Shown here: in pieces, positions 36,868 through 46,510 of the stretch
Numbering within the stretch: position 1 is the stretch's first letter
How the letters are laid out: the number at the start of each line of letters is the position of its first letter
NCBI GenBank assembly: GCA_910577475.1
Contig: CAJTLJ010000008.1
Location: 1-64,000, forward strand
Origin: an uncultured Alistipes sp.
Lineage (GTDB): Bacteria > Bacteroidota > Bacteroidia > Bacteroidales > Rikenellaceae
DNA length: 64,000 nt
Direction: 5' to 3'
Notes under the pieces: generated by a model
What the model saw: only the letters and a program-made list of their open reading frames with translations
What the model was told of the DNA's origin: nothing
Database searches by the model: none
Made by a program: the position numbers and the translations under genes

Positions 36868-38064
36868 CTACAGCCGGTCCAGGCAGTCGAGAATCAGGGC
36901 TGCGCTGCCGCGTATCTCCTCGTCGGAGATCGTGAGCGGCGGCGAGATCCGGAAGGCCGTATCGCAATAGAGGAACCAGTCGCTCAGGATGCCGACCTCC
37001 CGGAAGAGCTCCATGATGCGGTAGAGCTTGTCGCTGCTGCCCAGCTCCACGGCCAGCAGCAGACCGCAGCGGCGAATCTCCCGCACGGCCGAATGGCCCC
37101 CGAGCAGCTCTTCGTAAAGGGCTCCCTTGCGCTCCGCCTGTTCCACCACGGCGTGCTCCTTCAGATAGCGGAACGCCGCCAGTCCGGCCGCACAGCAGAC
37201 CGGATGACCGCCGAACGTGGTGATATGGCCCAGCACCGGGTTCTCCTGCAAGGTGTCCATAATAGCATGACTCGCTGCGAAAGCCCCCAGCGGCATGCCA
37301 CCGCCGAATGCCTTGGCAAGGCAGACGATGTCGGGCACCACGCCGTAGCGCTGCATGGCGAACATCGCTCCGGTGCGGCCCATCCCGGTCTGTATCTCGT
37401 CGAATATCAACAGCGCCCCCACCTCGTCGCAGCGTCTCCTCAACGCCTCCAGATAGCCCTCCTTCGGCGGACGCACGCCCGCTTCGCCCTGCACGGGCTC
37501 CGCAAGCACGCAGGCCGTTCGGCGGGTGATGCGCTGCAAGTGGTCGAAGTCGTTGAATTCGATGGCCTGCACGTCGGGCAGCAGCGGCCGGAACGCGGCT
37601 TTCCACTCCTCTCCCTCGGGCGTGCCCATCATCGACATCGAGCCATGGGTCGAGCCGTGATAGGCCCGGCGCATGGAGATCAGCTCCGTGCGTCCCGTAT
37701 AGCGCTTGGCAAGCTTCAGCGCCCCCTCGACCGCCTCGGCGCCCGAGTTGACGAAATAGACGCTCTCGAGCGGCGCAGGCAGTGCGGCCGCGATCTCCGC
37801 CGCATAGGTCACCTGGGGTGCCTCGACCAGCTCGCCGTAAACCATGACGTGCATGTAGCGAGCGGCCTGCTCCTGCACGGCCTTCACGACCGCCGGGTTG
37901 CAATGGCCCACATTCGAGACCGAAACCCCCGCCACCAGGTCGTAGTACCGTTCGCCCTCGGGCGTGTAGAAAAACGAACCCTCGGCGCGCTCCACCTCCA
38001 CCAGCATCGGCGAGGGCGACGTCTGGCCCACGTGTTTCAAAAACTGCTTTCTCAATATCTGCAT
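36868..38064 (-). CDS. Class III PLP-dependent aminotransferase
   Basis: A 398-residue aminotransferase of the acetylornithine/ornithine/4-aminobutyrate group. Cofactor motifs are NSGAEAVEGALKLAKR (phosphate), FDEIQTGMGRTG (Asp that contacts the pyridine N) and CLAKAFGGGMPLGAF (Schiff-base Lys). It may be an ArgD-type or another omega-aminotransferase; substrate cannot be decided from the sequence. It begins 6 nt after ispG and is probably co-transcribed with it, with no metabolic link I can name. Confidence 0.9.
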   Translation of the reverse strand: MQILRKQFLKHVGQTSPSPMLVEVERAEGSFFYTPEGERYYDLVAGVSVSNVGHCNPAVVKAVQEQAARYMHVMVYGELVEAPQVTYAAEIAAALPAPLESVYFVNSGAEAVEGALKLAKRYTGRTELISMRRAYHGSTHGSMSMMGTPEGEEWKAAFRPLLPDVQAIEFNDFDHLQRITRRTACVLAEPVQGEAGVRPPKEGYLEALRRRCDEVGALLIFDEIQTGMGRTGAMFAMQRYGVVPDIVCLAKAFGGGMPLGAFAASHAIMDTLQENPVLGHITTFGGHPVCCAAGLAAFRYLKEHAVVEQAERKGALYEELLGGHSAVREIRRCGLLLAVELGSSDKLYRIMELFREVGILSDWFLYCDTAFRISPPLTISDEEIRGSAALILDCLDRL

Positions 38065-38070
38065 ACCGTT

Positions 38071-39549
38071 CTAATTTTTCTCGTTCGAATCCCGCTCGAT
38101 CAGCGCCAGCAGCCGGTCGAGCGCCTCCTCCTGGGGGATGTTGCGCTCCACGACGGTCCGCCCCCGGTAGAGGGTGATGCGTCCGGGCGCCGCGCCGACA
38201 TAGCCATAGTCGGCATCGGCCATCTCGCCGGGGCCGTTCACGATGCACCCCATCACGCCGATCTTCAGGTTCCTGAAGTGCGACGTGCGGGCCTTGATGG
38301 TCTCCAGCGTCCGCTCCAGATCGTAGAGCGTCCGTCCGCAGCCCGGGCAGGCGATGTACTCCGTATGCGAAAACCGCACTCGGGCCGCCTGAAGGATCAT
38401 CAGCTCGATCTCGCGCACCGTGCCGGCATCCAGTTGCGGCGCGTCGATCCAGATGCCGTCGGCCAGTCCGTCCAGAAAGAGCAGGCCGAGATCGGCCGCC
38501 GCCTTCACGGCCACCGTCTCCGCATCCTCGTCCCCGTAGCGGCGCTTCACCATCACGGGCCGGCGGTCGTCGCGATTCAGTATCGCCGCCCGGAACTCCG
38601 CCGTGGGATTTTGCGACAGCGCCTCGACGACCTCGAAACCCTGCGCGGGCTCGTCGTGGGTAATCGGCACCGCGACGTCGCTCCGACGGCGGAATACCGT
38701 AGGCGAATACCGTTCGGGATGCAGCACCTCGAACCGTCCCTCGCGCCGCACGAAGTGGTCCGCGAGCAGCTGCGCCACCGGAATCTCGTGCTCCGGGGCC
38801 TCTGTCAGCGACACGCGGATCGTATCGCCGATGCCGTCGGCCAGCAGGGCACCTATGCCGACAGCGCTCTTGATCCGCCCCTCCAGCCCGTTGCCGGCCT
38901 CGGTCACCCCGAGGTGGATCGGAAAGGTCATCCCCTCGCGCTCCATCGCTTCGACCAACAGCCGGTAGGCGGCCACCATCACGCGCGTATTGCTCGACTT
39001 CATGGAGACGACCGCCTGATCGAACTCCCGCGCCTTGCAGATGCGCAGGAACTCCATCGCGGCGGCCACCATCCCCTCGGGGGTGTCGCCCCACTCGTCG
39101 AAGATCCTCCGGGCCAGCGACCCGTGGTTCACCCCGATCCGGAGCGCCACGCCCCGCTCGCGGCACTGCTCGATCAGCCGCTCCAGGTCGCCCCGGTCCA
39201 GCCGGTAGTTGCCCGGGTTGATCCGCACCTTGTCGACATATTTCGCCGCCACGGCCGCCACCTCGGGCAGGAAGTGGATATCGGCCACGACAGCCGTCCG
39301 ATAGCCGTCACCGCGCAGCCTCCCGACGATGTTTTTCAGGTTCTCGCCCTCGCGCACCCCCTGGGCCGTCAGGCGCACGATCCTGCCGCCCGCCCGGTCG
39401 ATCCGCTCGATCTGGGCCACGCTGGCCTCCGTATCCTTCGTGTCGGTGTTGGTCATCGACTGCACGGCCACGGGCTCCCCGCCGCCGATCACGACCTCTC
39501 CGATCCGTACCCGGTGACTCTCCCGCCGCCGGTATTGCGTCAAATCCAT
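38071..39549 (-). CDS. ispG: 4-hydroxy-3-methylbut-2-enyl diphosphate synthase (flavodoxin)
   Basis: A 492-residue IspG/GcpE of the large type, with an extra domain between the TIM barrel and the cluster domain, as in Bacteroidota and plants. The barrel starts VQSMTNTDTKDTEASVAQI and has KVRINPGNYR. The C-terminal [4Fe-4S] domain has ACPGCGRTLYDLERTLE and MGCIVNGPGEMADADYG. It makes HMBPP in the MEP isoprenoid pathway. A promoter box lies 24 nt upstream. Confidence 0.96.
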   Translation of the reverse strand: MDLTQYRRRESHRVRIGEVVIGGGEPVAVQSMTNTDTKDTEASVAQIERIDRAGGRIVRLTAQGVREGENLKNIVGRLRGDGYRTAVVADIHFLPEVAAVAAKYVDKVRINPGNYRLDRGDLERLIEQCRERGVALRIGVNHGSLARRIFDEWGDTPEGMVAAAMEFLRICKAREFDQAVVSMKSSNTRVMVAAYRLLVEAMEREGMTFPIHLGVTEAGNGLEGRIKSAVGIGALLADGIGDTIRVSLTEAPEHEIPVAQLLADHFVRREGRFEVLHPERYSPTVFRRRSDVAVPITHDEPAQGFEVVEALSQNPTAEFRAAILNRDDRRPVMVKRRYGDEDAETVAVKAAADLGLLFLDGLADGIWIDAPQLDAGTVREIELMILQAARVRFSHTEYIACPGCGRTLYDLERTLETIKARTSHFRNLKIGVMGCIVNGPGEMADADYGYVGAAPGRITLYRGRTVVERNIPQEEALDRLLALIERDSNEKN

Positions 39550-39572
39550 TGCAAAAAGTTTTTCCGTTCAGA

Positions 39573-39580
39573 CAAAAGTA
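39573..39580 (-). promoter_or_regulatory. Promoter -7 box of ispG
   Basis: The minus strand reads TACTTTTG, a match to TAnnTTTG, 23 nt before the ispG ATG. No -33 box is evident. Confidence 0.6.
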
Positions 39581-39664
39581 GGAAAAATTTTACAACCCCG
39601 AACCGAAATCCACCCTCCGGGGATGCAAATTGCCGGTAAACTTGTTTTTGCCCTCGCTTATTCG

Positions 39665-39672
39665 TATCTTTG
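39665..39672 (+). promoter_or_regulatory. Promoter -7 box of the sodium symporter gene
   Basis: TATCTTTG matches TAnnTTTG. A CTTG 20 nt upstream (39641-39644) could serve as the -33 box. The start near 39678 leaves about 19 nt before the ATG at 39697, which argues against the earlier TTG start at 39670. Confidence 0.65.
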
Positions 39673-39696
39673 ACACCGATTCAGACCTTCGAACCG

Positions 39697-41148
39697 ATGA
39701 CGCCTTTTACCGTTCTTCTGACCGTCGCCTTGTATGTCGCCCTGCTCTTCACCGTCGCCTGGCGCGCCGGAAGGCGGGCGGACAACGCCGCCTTCTTCAC
39801 CGGAGGCCGCCGGATCCGGTGGTACTGGGTCGCGCTGGCGATGATCGGCGCCCCGATGTCGGGAGTCACCTTCGTCTCGGTGCCGGGATCGGTCGCCGCC
39901 GACGGCTTCACCTACATGCAGATGGTGGCGGGGTTCACCATCGGGCAGCTGATCGTAGCCTACGTACTGGTGCCGACCTTCTACCGCCTGAAGGTCGTTT
40001 CGCTCTACGAATACCTCGACCGACGTTTCGGAATCCGGACTCACCGCACGGGGGCCGCCTTTTTCCTGCTCTCGAAAACCGTCCTCTCGGCCCTGAAGCT
40101 CTACGTGGTCTGCATCGTCCTGCAGCAGCTGGTGTGCACGCCGCTGGGAATCCCCTTCGCGGCCAACGCGGTGCTCACCGTCCTCTTCGTCTGGGGATAT
40201 ACGCGCCGGGGCGGCGTGCGTTCGGTCGTCTGGACCGACGTGCTGCAAACCCTCTGCCTGCTGGCCGCACTCGTTTCGGCCCTCGTCGCCATCCCCCGGG
40301 CGCTCGACACCTCGCTGCCGGCCTTGTTGGGCGATGTCGTGCGGAGTCCCTACGCCCGCATCCTCGTCCTCGACGATCCTCTCTCCGTCCGTTCGTTCGG
40401 CAAGATGTTCGTCGCCGGCATCTTCATTCTGGTGGCGATGACCGGCCTCGACCAGGATATGATGCAGCGCAACCTGAGCTGTCCCACGGCACGCGATTCG
40501 CAACGCAACATCCTGCTCACGGCGCTCTGCCAGGCCGTCGTAATCCAACTGCTGCTGATGCTGGGAGCCATGCTCTACCTCTATGCCGATGCCGCCGGCC
40601 TGACGCTGCCGGACAAGGGCGACGGCGTGTTCGCCGCCGTCGCCGTCCACGGAGGACTGCCCCTGATCGTGGGGATCCTCTTCGTGCTGGGCCTGGTGTC
40701 GAGCACCTACTCCACGGCCGGATCGGCCCTCACGGCCCTCACGACCTCCTCGATCTACGACTTCGCGCACGACGTTCGCCGGCGGGACGAAAAGTCGCTG
40801 CGGCAGCTGCGGCACCGCGTCCATGCACTGCTGGCCGTCGCCATCGCGGCCCTGATCTTTCTGTTCGAATACGGTGCGGGCGACAGCGTGATCAATCTGG
40901 TCTACCGCGTCGTCGGCTTCACCTACGGCCCCATCCTCGGTCTCTTCGCCTTCGGCATGGCGACCCGCATCCCCATCCGCGAACGCTGGGTGCCGGCAGT
41001 CTGCCTGCTCGCCCCGGCGGCGAGTGCCCTATTGCAGGAGGTCCTGCTCCGATGGACCGGATACGCCATCGGATTCGAACTGATCCTCTACAACGCCCTG
41101 TTCACGATCATCGGACTTTTAATCATCCAAAAGAGAAATGAGAAATAA
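39697..41148 (+). CDS. Sodium:solute symporter family protein
   Basis: A 483-residue SSS-family (SLC5-like) symporter with about 13 helices. GGRRIRWYWVALAMIGAPMSGVTFVSVPG is the helix 1-2 region of this family. Helix-8-like VLGLVSSTYSTAGSALTALTTS carries the Ser/Thr-rich sodium site. The substrate is not readable. The ATG at 39697 is chosen over an upstream TTG because that codon overlaps the promoter. The 3' end overlaps the start of the next gene by 11 nt, suggesting coupling. Confidence 0.9.
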   Translation: MTPFTVLLTVALYVALLFTVAWRAGRRADNAAFFTGGRRIRWYWVALAMIGAPMSGVTFVSVPGSVAADGFTYMQMVAGFTIGQLIVAYVLVPTFYRLKVVSLYEYLDRRFGIRTHRTGAAFFLLSKTVLSALKLYVVCIVLQQLVCTPLGIPFAANAVLTVLFVWGYTRRGGVRSVVWTDVLQTLCLLAALVSALVAIPRALDTSLPALLGDVVRSPYARILVLDDPLSVRSFGKMFVAGIFILVAMTGLDQDMMQRNLSCPTARDSQRNILLTALCQAVVIQLLLMLGAMLYLYADAAGLTLPDKGDGVFAAVAVHGGLPLIVGILFVLGLVSSTYSTAGSALTALTTSSIYDFAHDVRRRDEKSLRQLRHRVHALLAVAIAALIFLFEYGAGDSVINLVYRVVGFTYGPILGLFAFGMATRIPIRERWVPAVCLLAPAASALLQEVLLRWTGYAIGFELILYNALFTIIGLLIIQKRNEK

Positions 41149-44113
41149 ACTCCTTCATACGCTTCTGTTCTTTCTGTTCGCCCTCCACGCAGAAGCGGCG
41201 GACAAGGGGCTGAACACAGCCGAGCGGAACCGCATTTCGCAGGCCCTGACCCGGATCGTCGAACGCGAGGTGAGCGGCGGAACGGCCAAGGTGCAGAGCT
41301 GCCAGATCAAGGGGCGGCGCCTGCGGCTGAACGTGTCGACCGGACTCTCCTACTACCCGTTCCGCGAGGAGAGCGTGCAGGCGATCTACGACACGGTGCG
41401 GACGCTGCTGCCCAAGTCGCTCGCCAAGCACCGGCTGGAGATCTGCACGGACAAACGACCCATCGAGGAGCTCATCCCGCTCGCCTGCCGAAGCTCGTTC
41501 GACCGGCGGAAGATCCGCACCTTCACCAACCGGAGCCCCCGGCCGCTGGTCCGCAGGCTCTCGTCGCCCGTCGAACCGACCCGCGGTCTCCAGCAGCGCC
41601 ACATCGCCCTCTGGCAGAGCCACGGCCGCTACTTCGAACAGAAGGAGAACCGCTGGCGCTGGCAGCGGGTGTCGCAATGGATGACTCGGGAAGATCTCTT
41701 CACGCAGAGTTTCGTGCTTCCCTATCTCGTGCCGATGCTCGAAAGGGCCGGGGCGAACGTGTTGCTGCCCCGGGAGCGGGACATCCAGCGAACGGAAATC
41801 ATCGTCGACCGGGAGAGCATCGACCCCGCCGGACGCTACACCGAGTTGACCGGAAAGACCTCCTGGCGAGACGGCGGGACGGGATTCGGCATGATCCGCC
41901 CCAGCTACGGGCCGGGGCAGAACCCTTTCCGCGAAGGCGGATGCCGCATTGCCGAGACGACGACCGACGAGCAGGGGCCCTGCAAGGCGATCTGGACCGC
42001 CGACATCCCCCACCCGGGCGACTACGCGGTCTACGTCAGCTACCGTACCTTTCCGCAAAGCACCTCCGAAGCCCGCTATACGGTGCATCATGCCGGCGGC
42101 GAGAGCCGGTTCGCCGTGAACCAGCAGATGGGCGGCGGCACCTGGATCTATCTGGGCACGTTCCGCCTCGAGGCGGGCGACGGACAGTCCGTCGTTACCC
42201 TGACGAACCGCTCCGACGAGAACGGACGGATCGTAGCGGCCGACGCCGTGAAGATCGGCGGCGGCTACGGAAACATCGCCCGGACCGTCTGCGATTCGCT
42301 CCGCACACCGGAACAGGAATACCTCGAAGAGGTCAGCGGATTCCCCCGCTATTGCGAGGGGGCGCGCTACTGGCTGCAGTGGGCCGGGTTCGACGAATCG
42401 GTATACGCCCCCAAAAACGGCGGCGACGACTACAAGGAGGACTACATGTCGCGGGCCCACTGGGTCAACGCCCTGATGGGCGGCTCGGAGCGCCTGCCCG
42501 GGCAGCCCGGACTCAATATTCCCGTCGATCTGGCGCTGGCGTTCCACACCGATGCCGGAGCCCGCGAAACCGACGAGATCGTCGGTACGCTGGGGATCTG
42601 CTGCACGCGCGACAACGAGGGCCTTTTCGAGGGCGGCGCCTCGCGATACCGCTCCCGCGACCTGACCGATCTGGTCATGACCCAGATCGTGCAGGACATC
42701 CGCGCCACGTGGGAGCCCGAGTGGCAGCGCCGCGGCCTCTGGAACCGCTCCTACTATGAAGCGCGCGTGCCGTCGGCCCCTACCATGCTGCTGGAGCTGC
42801 TTTCGCACCAGAATTTCGCCGACATGCGCTACGGTCACGATCCGCGGTTCAAGTTTCTGGTGGCGCGGGCCGTCTACAAGGGCATCCTGCAGCACATAGC
42901 CGCACAATACGACTACTCCTACATGGTCCAGCCGCTTCCCGTCGCCGATTTCAGCGTGGAGCTCGACGGAGCGGGAACCGCCCGCCTGCGCTGGCGCCCG
43001 GTGGAGGACCGGCTGGAGATCACGGCCCACCCGACCGGCTACATCGTCTACACGGCGATCGACAACGGCGATTTCGACAACGGCACCCGCGTCCGGGAAC
43101 CGGAGTGGAGCTGCGAGCAGGAGCCCGGGCGTCTCTACCGCTACCGCGTGAGCGCCTGCAACGAGGGCGGCGAAAGTTTCCCCTGCGAGACACTGGCCGC
43201 CTGCTCGGTCCCCGATGCGAAAGGAACCGTGCTGATCGTCAACGGCTTCACCCGCATCAGCGCCATCCCGAGCTACTCGACCGAAACGGAGGCGGGATTC
43301 CCCGACTGCGACGGCGGAGTGCCCGACCGTTGCGACATCTCCTACATCGGCCGTCAGCGGAATTTCAACCGCGCCTACTACGCCGACGAACATCAGGAAA
43401 CGGCGCTGGGCGGCTGCGACACCGACTGCGAATCGGAGATCGTAGCCGGCAACACATTCGACTACCCCGCCCTGCACGGACGCTCGGTCGTCCGCTCCGG
43501 CTACTCCTTCTGCTCGACGAGTCTCGGCGCCCTGCTCGACGGTTCGTGCGACCCGGAGCGATACGCGGTGATGGACCTGATCCTGGGCAAGCAGCGCTCC
43601 ACGCTGATGGGCCGCGGAGTGCAGGGCTACGAATTCGAAGCCTTCCCGGTCCGGCTGCAACAGGTCCTGCGCGACTACACGGCTGCCGGAGGGTCTCTGC
43701 TCGTTTCGGGAAGCCACGTCGCCTCCGATCTGTGGGAGAGCGAGAACAGCTGCGACGCCGACCGCCGCTTCGCACGCGAGGTGCTGCACTACGAATATGC
43801 GGCCGGTCAGGCAGCCCGGACCGGTAAGGTCCGCAGCGTCTCGGCCCAGCTTCCGTTCGGGGAGTGCCGGTTCCGCCAGGAGCCCGGCCCCGAGGGGTAT
43901 GCGGCAGGTGCGCCCGACGCCCTGAACGCCGTCGGCACGGGGGCTTTCCCTGCGGTCCGCTATGCGGAAAACGACCGGACGGCGGGCATCGCCTTCGACG
44001 GAGAGGGGTATCGGACCGTAGTGTTGGGATTCCCCTTCGAGACGATTCCCTCCGAGGCGGAACGCGACCGCATGATGAACCGCACGCTCCGCTTTTTAAC
44101 GCAAACCAGATAA
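41138..44113 (+). CDS. Secreted amidase with inserted golvesin/XLY domain
   Basis: A 991-residue secreted protein (signal peptide 1-20, ending AEA). An N-acetylmuramoyl-L-alanine amidase-type fold appears split in two. His162 (QSHGRYF) and Glu185 lie in the first part, with LLPRERD. His470 (AFHTDAG) and Glu553 (MLLELLSHQNFADM) lie in the second. Between them, at about 220-380, is a golvesin C-terminal/xanthan-lyase-like beta domain (AIWTADIPHPGDYAVYVSYRT). A fibronectin III-like module (about 600-690) and an alpha/beta domain starting VLIVNGFTRIS (about 693-991) follow. It probably acts on peptidoglycan or a related glycopeptide. Confidence 0.78.
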   Translation: MRNKLLHTLLFFLFALHAEAADKGLNTAERNRISQALTRIVEREVSGGTAKVQSCQIKGRRLRLNVSTGLSYYPFREESVQAIYDTVRTLLPKSLAKHRLEICTDKRPIEELIPLACRSSFDRRKIRTFTNRSPRPLVRRLSSPVEPTRGLQQRHIALWQSHGRYFEQKENRWRWQRVSQWMTREDLFTQSFVLPYLVPMLERAGANVLLPRERDIQRTEIIVDRESIDPAGRYTELTGKTSWRDGGTGFGMIRPSYGPGQNPFREGGCRIAETTTDEQGPCKAIWTADIPHPGDYAVYVSYRTFPQSTSEARYTVHHAGGESRFAVNQQMGGGTWIYLGTFRLEAGDGQSVVTLTNRSDENGRIVAADAVKIGGGYGNIARTVCDSLRTPEQEYLEEVSGFPRYCEGARYWLQWAGFDESVYAPKNGGDDYKEDYMSRAHWVNALMGGSERLPGQPGLNIPVDLALAFHTDAGARETDEIVGTLGICCTRDNEGLFEGGASRYRSRDLTDLVMTQIVQDIRATWEPEWQRRGLWNRSYYEARVPSAPTMLLELLSHQNFADMRYGHDPRFKFLVARAVYKGILQHIAAQYDYSYMVQPLPVADFSVELDGAGTARLRWRPVEDRLEITAHPTGYIVYTAIDNGDFDNGTRVREPEWSCEQEPGRLYRYRVSACNEGGESFPCETLAACSVPDAKGTVLIVNGFTRISAIPSYSTETEAGFPDCDGGVPDRCDISYIGRQRNFNRAYYADEHQETALGGCDTDCESEIVAGNTFDYPALHGRSVVRSGYSFCSTSLGALLDGSCDPERYAVMDLILGKQRSTLMGRGVQGYEFEAFPVRLQQVLRDYTAAGGSLLVSGSHVASDLWESENSCDADRRFAREVLHYEYAAGQAARTGKVRSVSAQLPFGECRFRQEPGPEGYAAGAPDALNAVGTGAFPAVRYAENDRTAGIAFDGEGYRTVVLGFPFETIPSEAERDRMMNRTLRFLTQTR

Positions 44114-44140
44114 GAGCAACAACTTCAAATAAATTTCACA

Positions 44141-44587
44141 ATGAGCTTGGAACAAACCATTTCGAAAGGCATCATGGAGGCCATGAAGGCCAAGGATACG
44201 GTGCGGCTGACTACCCTGCGGAACATCAAGAAGTACATTCTGGAGGCCAGGACCGCCGCCGCGGGGGTCGAACTCACGGATGCCGACGTAGTCAGGATCA
44301 TCTCGAAACTGGCGAAGCAGGGCAGCGACTCGGCCGCCGTCTACACGCAGCAGAACCGCCCCGATCTCGCCGAAGAGGAGCTGGCGCAGGTGCGGGTCAT
44401 GCAGGAGTTTCTGCCCCGCCAGCTCTCCGCCGGGGAGCTCACGGAAGCCGTCAAGGCCATTATCGCCGAGTTAGGGGCCACCTCCATGAAGGAGATGGGC
44501 AAGGTGATGGGCGCAGCGTCGAAGCGCCTCTCCGGTCAGGCCGACGGAAAGGAGATCTCGGCGAAGGTCAGGGAGTTGCTCTCGTAG
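44141..44587 (+). CDS. GatB/YqeY domain protein
   Basis: A 148-residue YqeY-family protein, the tRNA-binding helical domain found at the end of GatB. KGIMEAMKAKDTVRLTTLRNIKKYI, RPDLAEEELAQVRVMQEFLPRQLS and the late TSMKEMGKVMGAASKRLSGQADG are the family blocks. Full normal length. Its role is undefined, perhaps linked to tRNA-dependent amidation. It is 27 nt after the amidase gene. Confidence 0.93.
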   Translation: MSLEQTISKGIMEAMKAKDTVRLTTLRNIKKYILEARTAAAGVELTDADVVRIISKLAKQGSDSAAVYTQQNRPDLAEEELAQVRVMQEFLPRQLSAGELTEAVKAIIAELGATSMKEMGKVMGAASKRLSGQADGKEISAKVRELLS

Positions 44588-44610
44588 TCCGGTCCGAAAA
44601 ATCCGATGAC

Positions 44611-45534
44611 ATGCAGCTGCTCGAAGATATTCACCGCAACCTGAAAACCATCGCCATGCCGAGCGGCATGCTGGTCGGCGCCCTGCTGTGCCGCCCCATC
44701 GCCGCGCTGGAGCAGGCCTCGCACCAGATGATCACCCCCGCGCTGATCTTTCTGATGCTCTTCATCACCTTCTGCCGGGTCAAGGTCGGCGACATGCGCT
44801 GGAGCGGCATCCACCTCCGGCTGTTGCTGTTCCAGCTGGTCGTCAGCATCTCGGTCTACCTGCTTCTGCTGCCGCTGAACGGCATTCTGGCCCAGGGCGC
44901 CATGATCTGCGTGCTGGCTCCGGTCGCCATGGCTGCCGTCGTGATCGGCGGCATGCTGGGTGCCGACATCACGACGATGGCCGCCTACAGCCTGCTGTGC
45001 AACATGGCCATTGCCCTCGTCGCGCCGGTCGTCCTCTCCCTCGTCGGCAACGGAGCCTGCACCTTCTGGGGCATTCTGGCCCGCGTGGCGCCGCTGCTGA
45101 TCCTCCCCTTCTTCACAGCCCAGCTCTGCCGCTGGCTCCTGCCCCGCGCAAGCCGGTGGATCGCCGACCACAGCCAGATCTCGTTCTACCTGTGGCTCCT
45201 CTCGCTGACGATCATCATCGGACGCACGACCAGCTACATCCTCGACCTGGGGAGCGAGCACCTCCTGCTCGAGAGCGGCCTCGCCCTGGTCGCCCTGGCC
45301 GTCTGCCTGCTTCAGTTCAAGGTGGGCCGCATGGTGGGCCGCCGCTACGGCGACCCCGCAGCCGGCGGCCAGTCGCTCGGCCAGAAGAATACGGTGCTGG
45401 CCGTCTGGATGGCCCAGTCGTTCCTCGACCCCATCTCCTCCATCGCCCCCACCGCCTACATCGTGTGGCAGAACTTCGTGAACAGCTATCAAATCTACAA
45501 AAAGGATAGAGAAACGATGAAAAATCAAATATAA
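44611..45534 (+). CDS. Bile acid:sodium symporter-like transporter
   Basis: A 307-residue membrane protein with nine to ten helices resembling the SBF/BASS superfamily. Inverted-repeat halves are suggested by the discontinuous-helix regions around GGMLGADITTMAAYSLLCN and NTVLAVWMAQSFLDPISSIAP. The start at 44611 is chosen 24 nt after the yqeY stop; longer in-frame readings upstream lie across yqeY and the amidase gene and are shadows. The substrate is unknown. Confidence 0.78.
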   Translation: MQLLEDIHRNLKTIAMPSGMLVGALLCRPIAALEQASHQMITPALIFLMLFITFCRVKVGDMRWSGIHLRLLLFQLVVSISVYLLLLPLNGILAQGAMICVLAPVAMAAVVIGGMLGADITTMAAYSLLCNMAIALVAPVVLSLVGNGACTFWGILARVAPLLILPFFTAQLCRWLLPRASRWIADHSQISFYLWLLSLTIIIGRTTSYILDLGSEHLLLESGLALVALAVCLLQFKVGRMVGRRYGDPAAGGQSLGQKNTVLAVWMAQSFLDPISSIAPTAYIVWQNFVNSYQIYKKDRETMKNQI

Positions 45535-45680
45535 ATCATTAAAATATAGCAGTTTATATTTAATTTCTTAATTTTCGGTTATTGTTGCGATTTTCCCGAC
45601 AAAGCCCATAATTACCCGATATTTGTTACTATTTTGTAAACTAAAGATATCTGTAAAAGAAGATTGAAATATTATATGTT

Positions 45681-46430
45681 ATGACAAATAAAGAAAAAGC
45701 GATATCATTCCTCTGGCAACATCTCCTGCTCCTGATTTCATTGTATCTGATGACATTGGGAGTTGTTCTATGTGTGAAATCCTCGTTGGGCAGCAGCGTA
45801 ATCTCCTCGCTGCCGTTCGTCTTTTCGCTGGCGGGACCGATAAGCTGTGTCCCTGAATGGACAATCGGCGGGTACACGATTGCTATGAACTTTATCCTGG
45901 TATTTTGCCAGATACTCATCCTGCGCCGCAATTTCGATCCCATGCAGCTCTTCCAGCTCGTCATCGGATTCGCATTCGGATGGCTCATAGACCTTAACAT
46001 GGCATTGACAGCCGGTCTGGAATGCACGACCCTGCCTTCGCAAATATTCGCCCAATTCGCCGGATGTACCATCATGGGCATCGGCATCGCCTTCGAGGTG
46101 CGGTGCGGCTCGGTAACCATGCCGGGCGAGGGCATTTCCATTACCGTCAGTCAGGTGACGAAACGTCCTTTCGCCAAAGTAAAGATATGGGTGGATACGA
46201 CCCTCGTACTGCTCGCCGTTGCCGGATGTTATCTCTTTTTCGGGAGCTGGCAATGGAATGTTATCGGTATCGGAACGCTCTTCGCCATGATTTATGTCGG
46301 ACTGGTGGTGAAATTCATCGCTCCGCATCTGGGTTGGTTCGACCGCCTGCTGGCCTATCGCCCGGGCTTCCGGCGTTACCTGTTCGGGCTGGCCAGGTTC
46401 CTATATCGTCGCAGCGGAGCGAAAGAATAA
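45681..46430 (+). CDS. YczE/YyaS/YitT family membrane protein (DUF6198-type)
   Basis: A 249-residue integral membrane protein with about six helices. The start VVLCVKSSLGSSVISSLPFVFS, then FGWLIDLNMAL and CGSVTMPGEGISITVSQVTKRPFAKVK are the pattern of the YczE/YitT group of small membrane proteins. Function is unknown. The 146-nt gap upstream is AT-rich and may hold a promoter, though no exact TAnnTTTG is seen. A strong bidirectional terminator follows. Confidence 0.82.
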   Translation: MTNKEKAISFLWQHLLLLISLYLMTLGVVLCVKSSLGSSVISSLPFVFSLAGPISCVPEWTIGGYTIAMNFILVFCQILILRRNFDPMQLFQLVIGFAFGWLIDLNMALTAGLECTTLPSQIFAQFAGCTIMGIGIAFEVRCGSVTMPGEGISITVSQVTKRPFAKVKIWVDTTLVLLAVAGCYLFFGSWQWNVIGIGTLFAMIYVGLVVKFIAPHLGWFDRLLAYRPGFRRYLFGLARFLYRRSGAKE

Positions 46431-46466
46431 AAACAGCCGTTCATCGCAATGATGAACGGCTGTTTT
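46430..46466. terminator. Bidirectional terminator between convergent genes
   Basis: A perfect 15-bp stem (46430-46444 against 46452-46466), with A-run on the left and T-run on the right, sits between the plus-strand YczE-type gene and the minus-strand PepSY-like gene. It can serve both. Confidence 0.9.
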
Positions 46467-46510
46467 CATAACTCTGCTCTTTACATCGAAGGGCAACGGT
46501 CGAATGTCAT

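Noticed and set aside
37093..39639. An 848-codon plus-strand ORF opposite the aminotransferase and ispG
   Set aside because: Both minus-strand genes have complete family signatures; the opposite frame has none.
41123..43789. An 888-codon minus-strand ORF opposite the amidase gene
   Set aside because: Composition is typical of an antisense shadow and the plus strand carries signal peptide and catalytic motifs.
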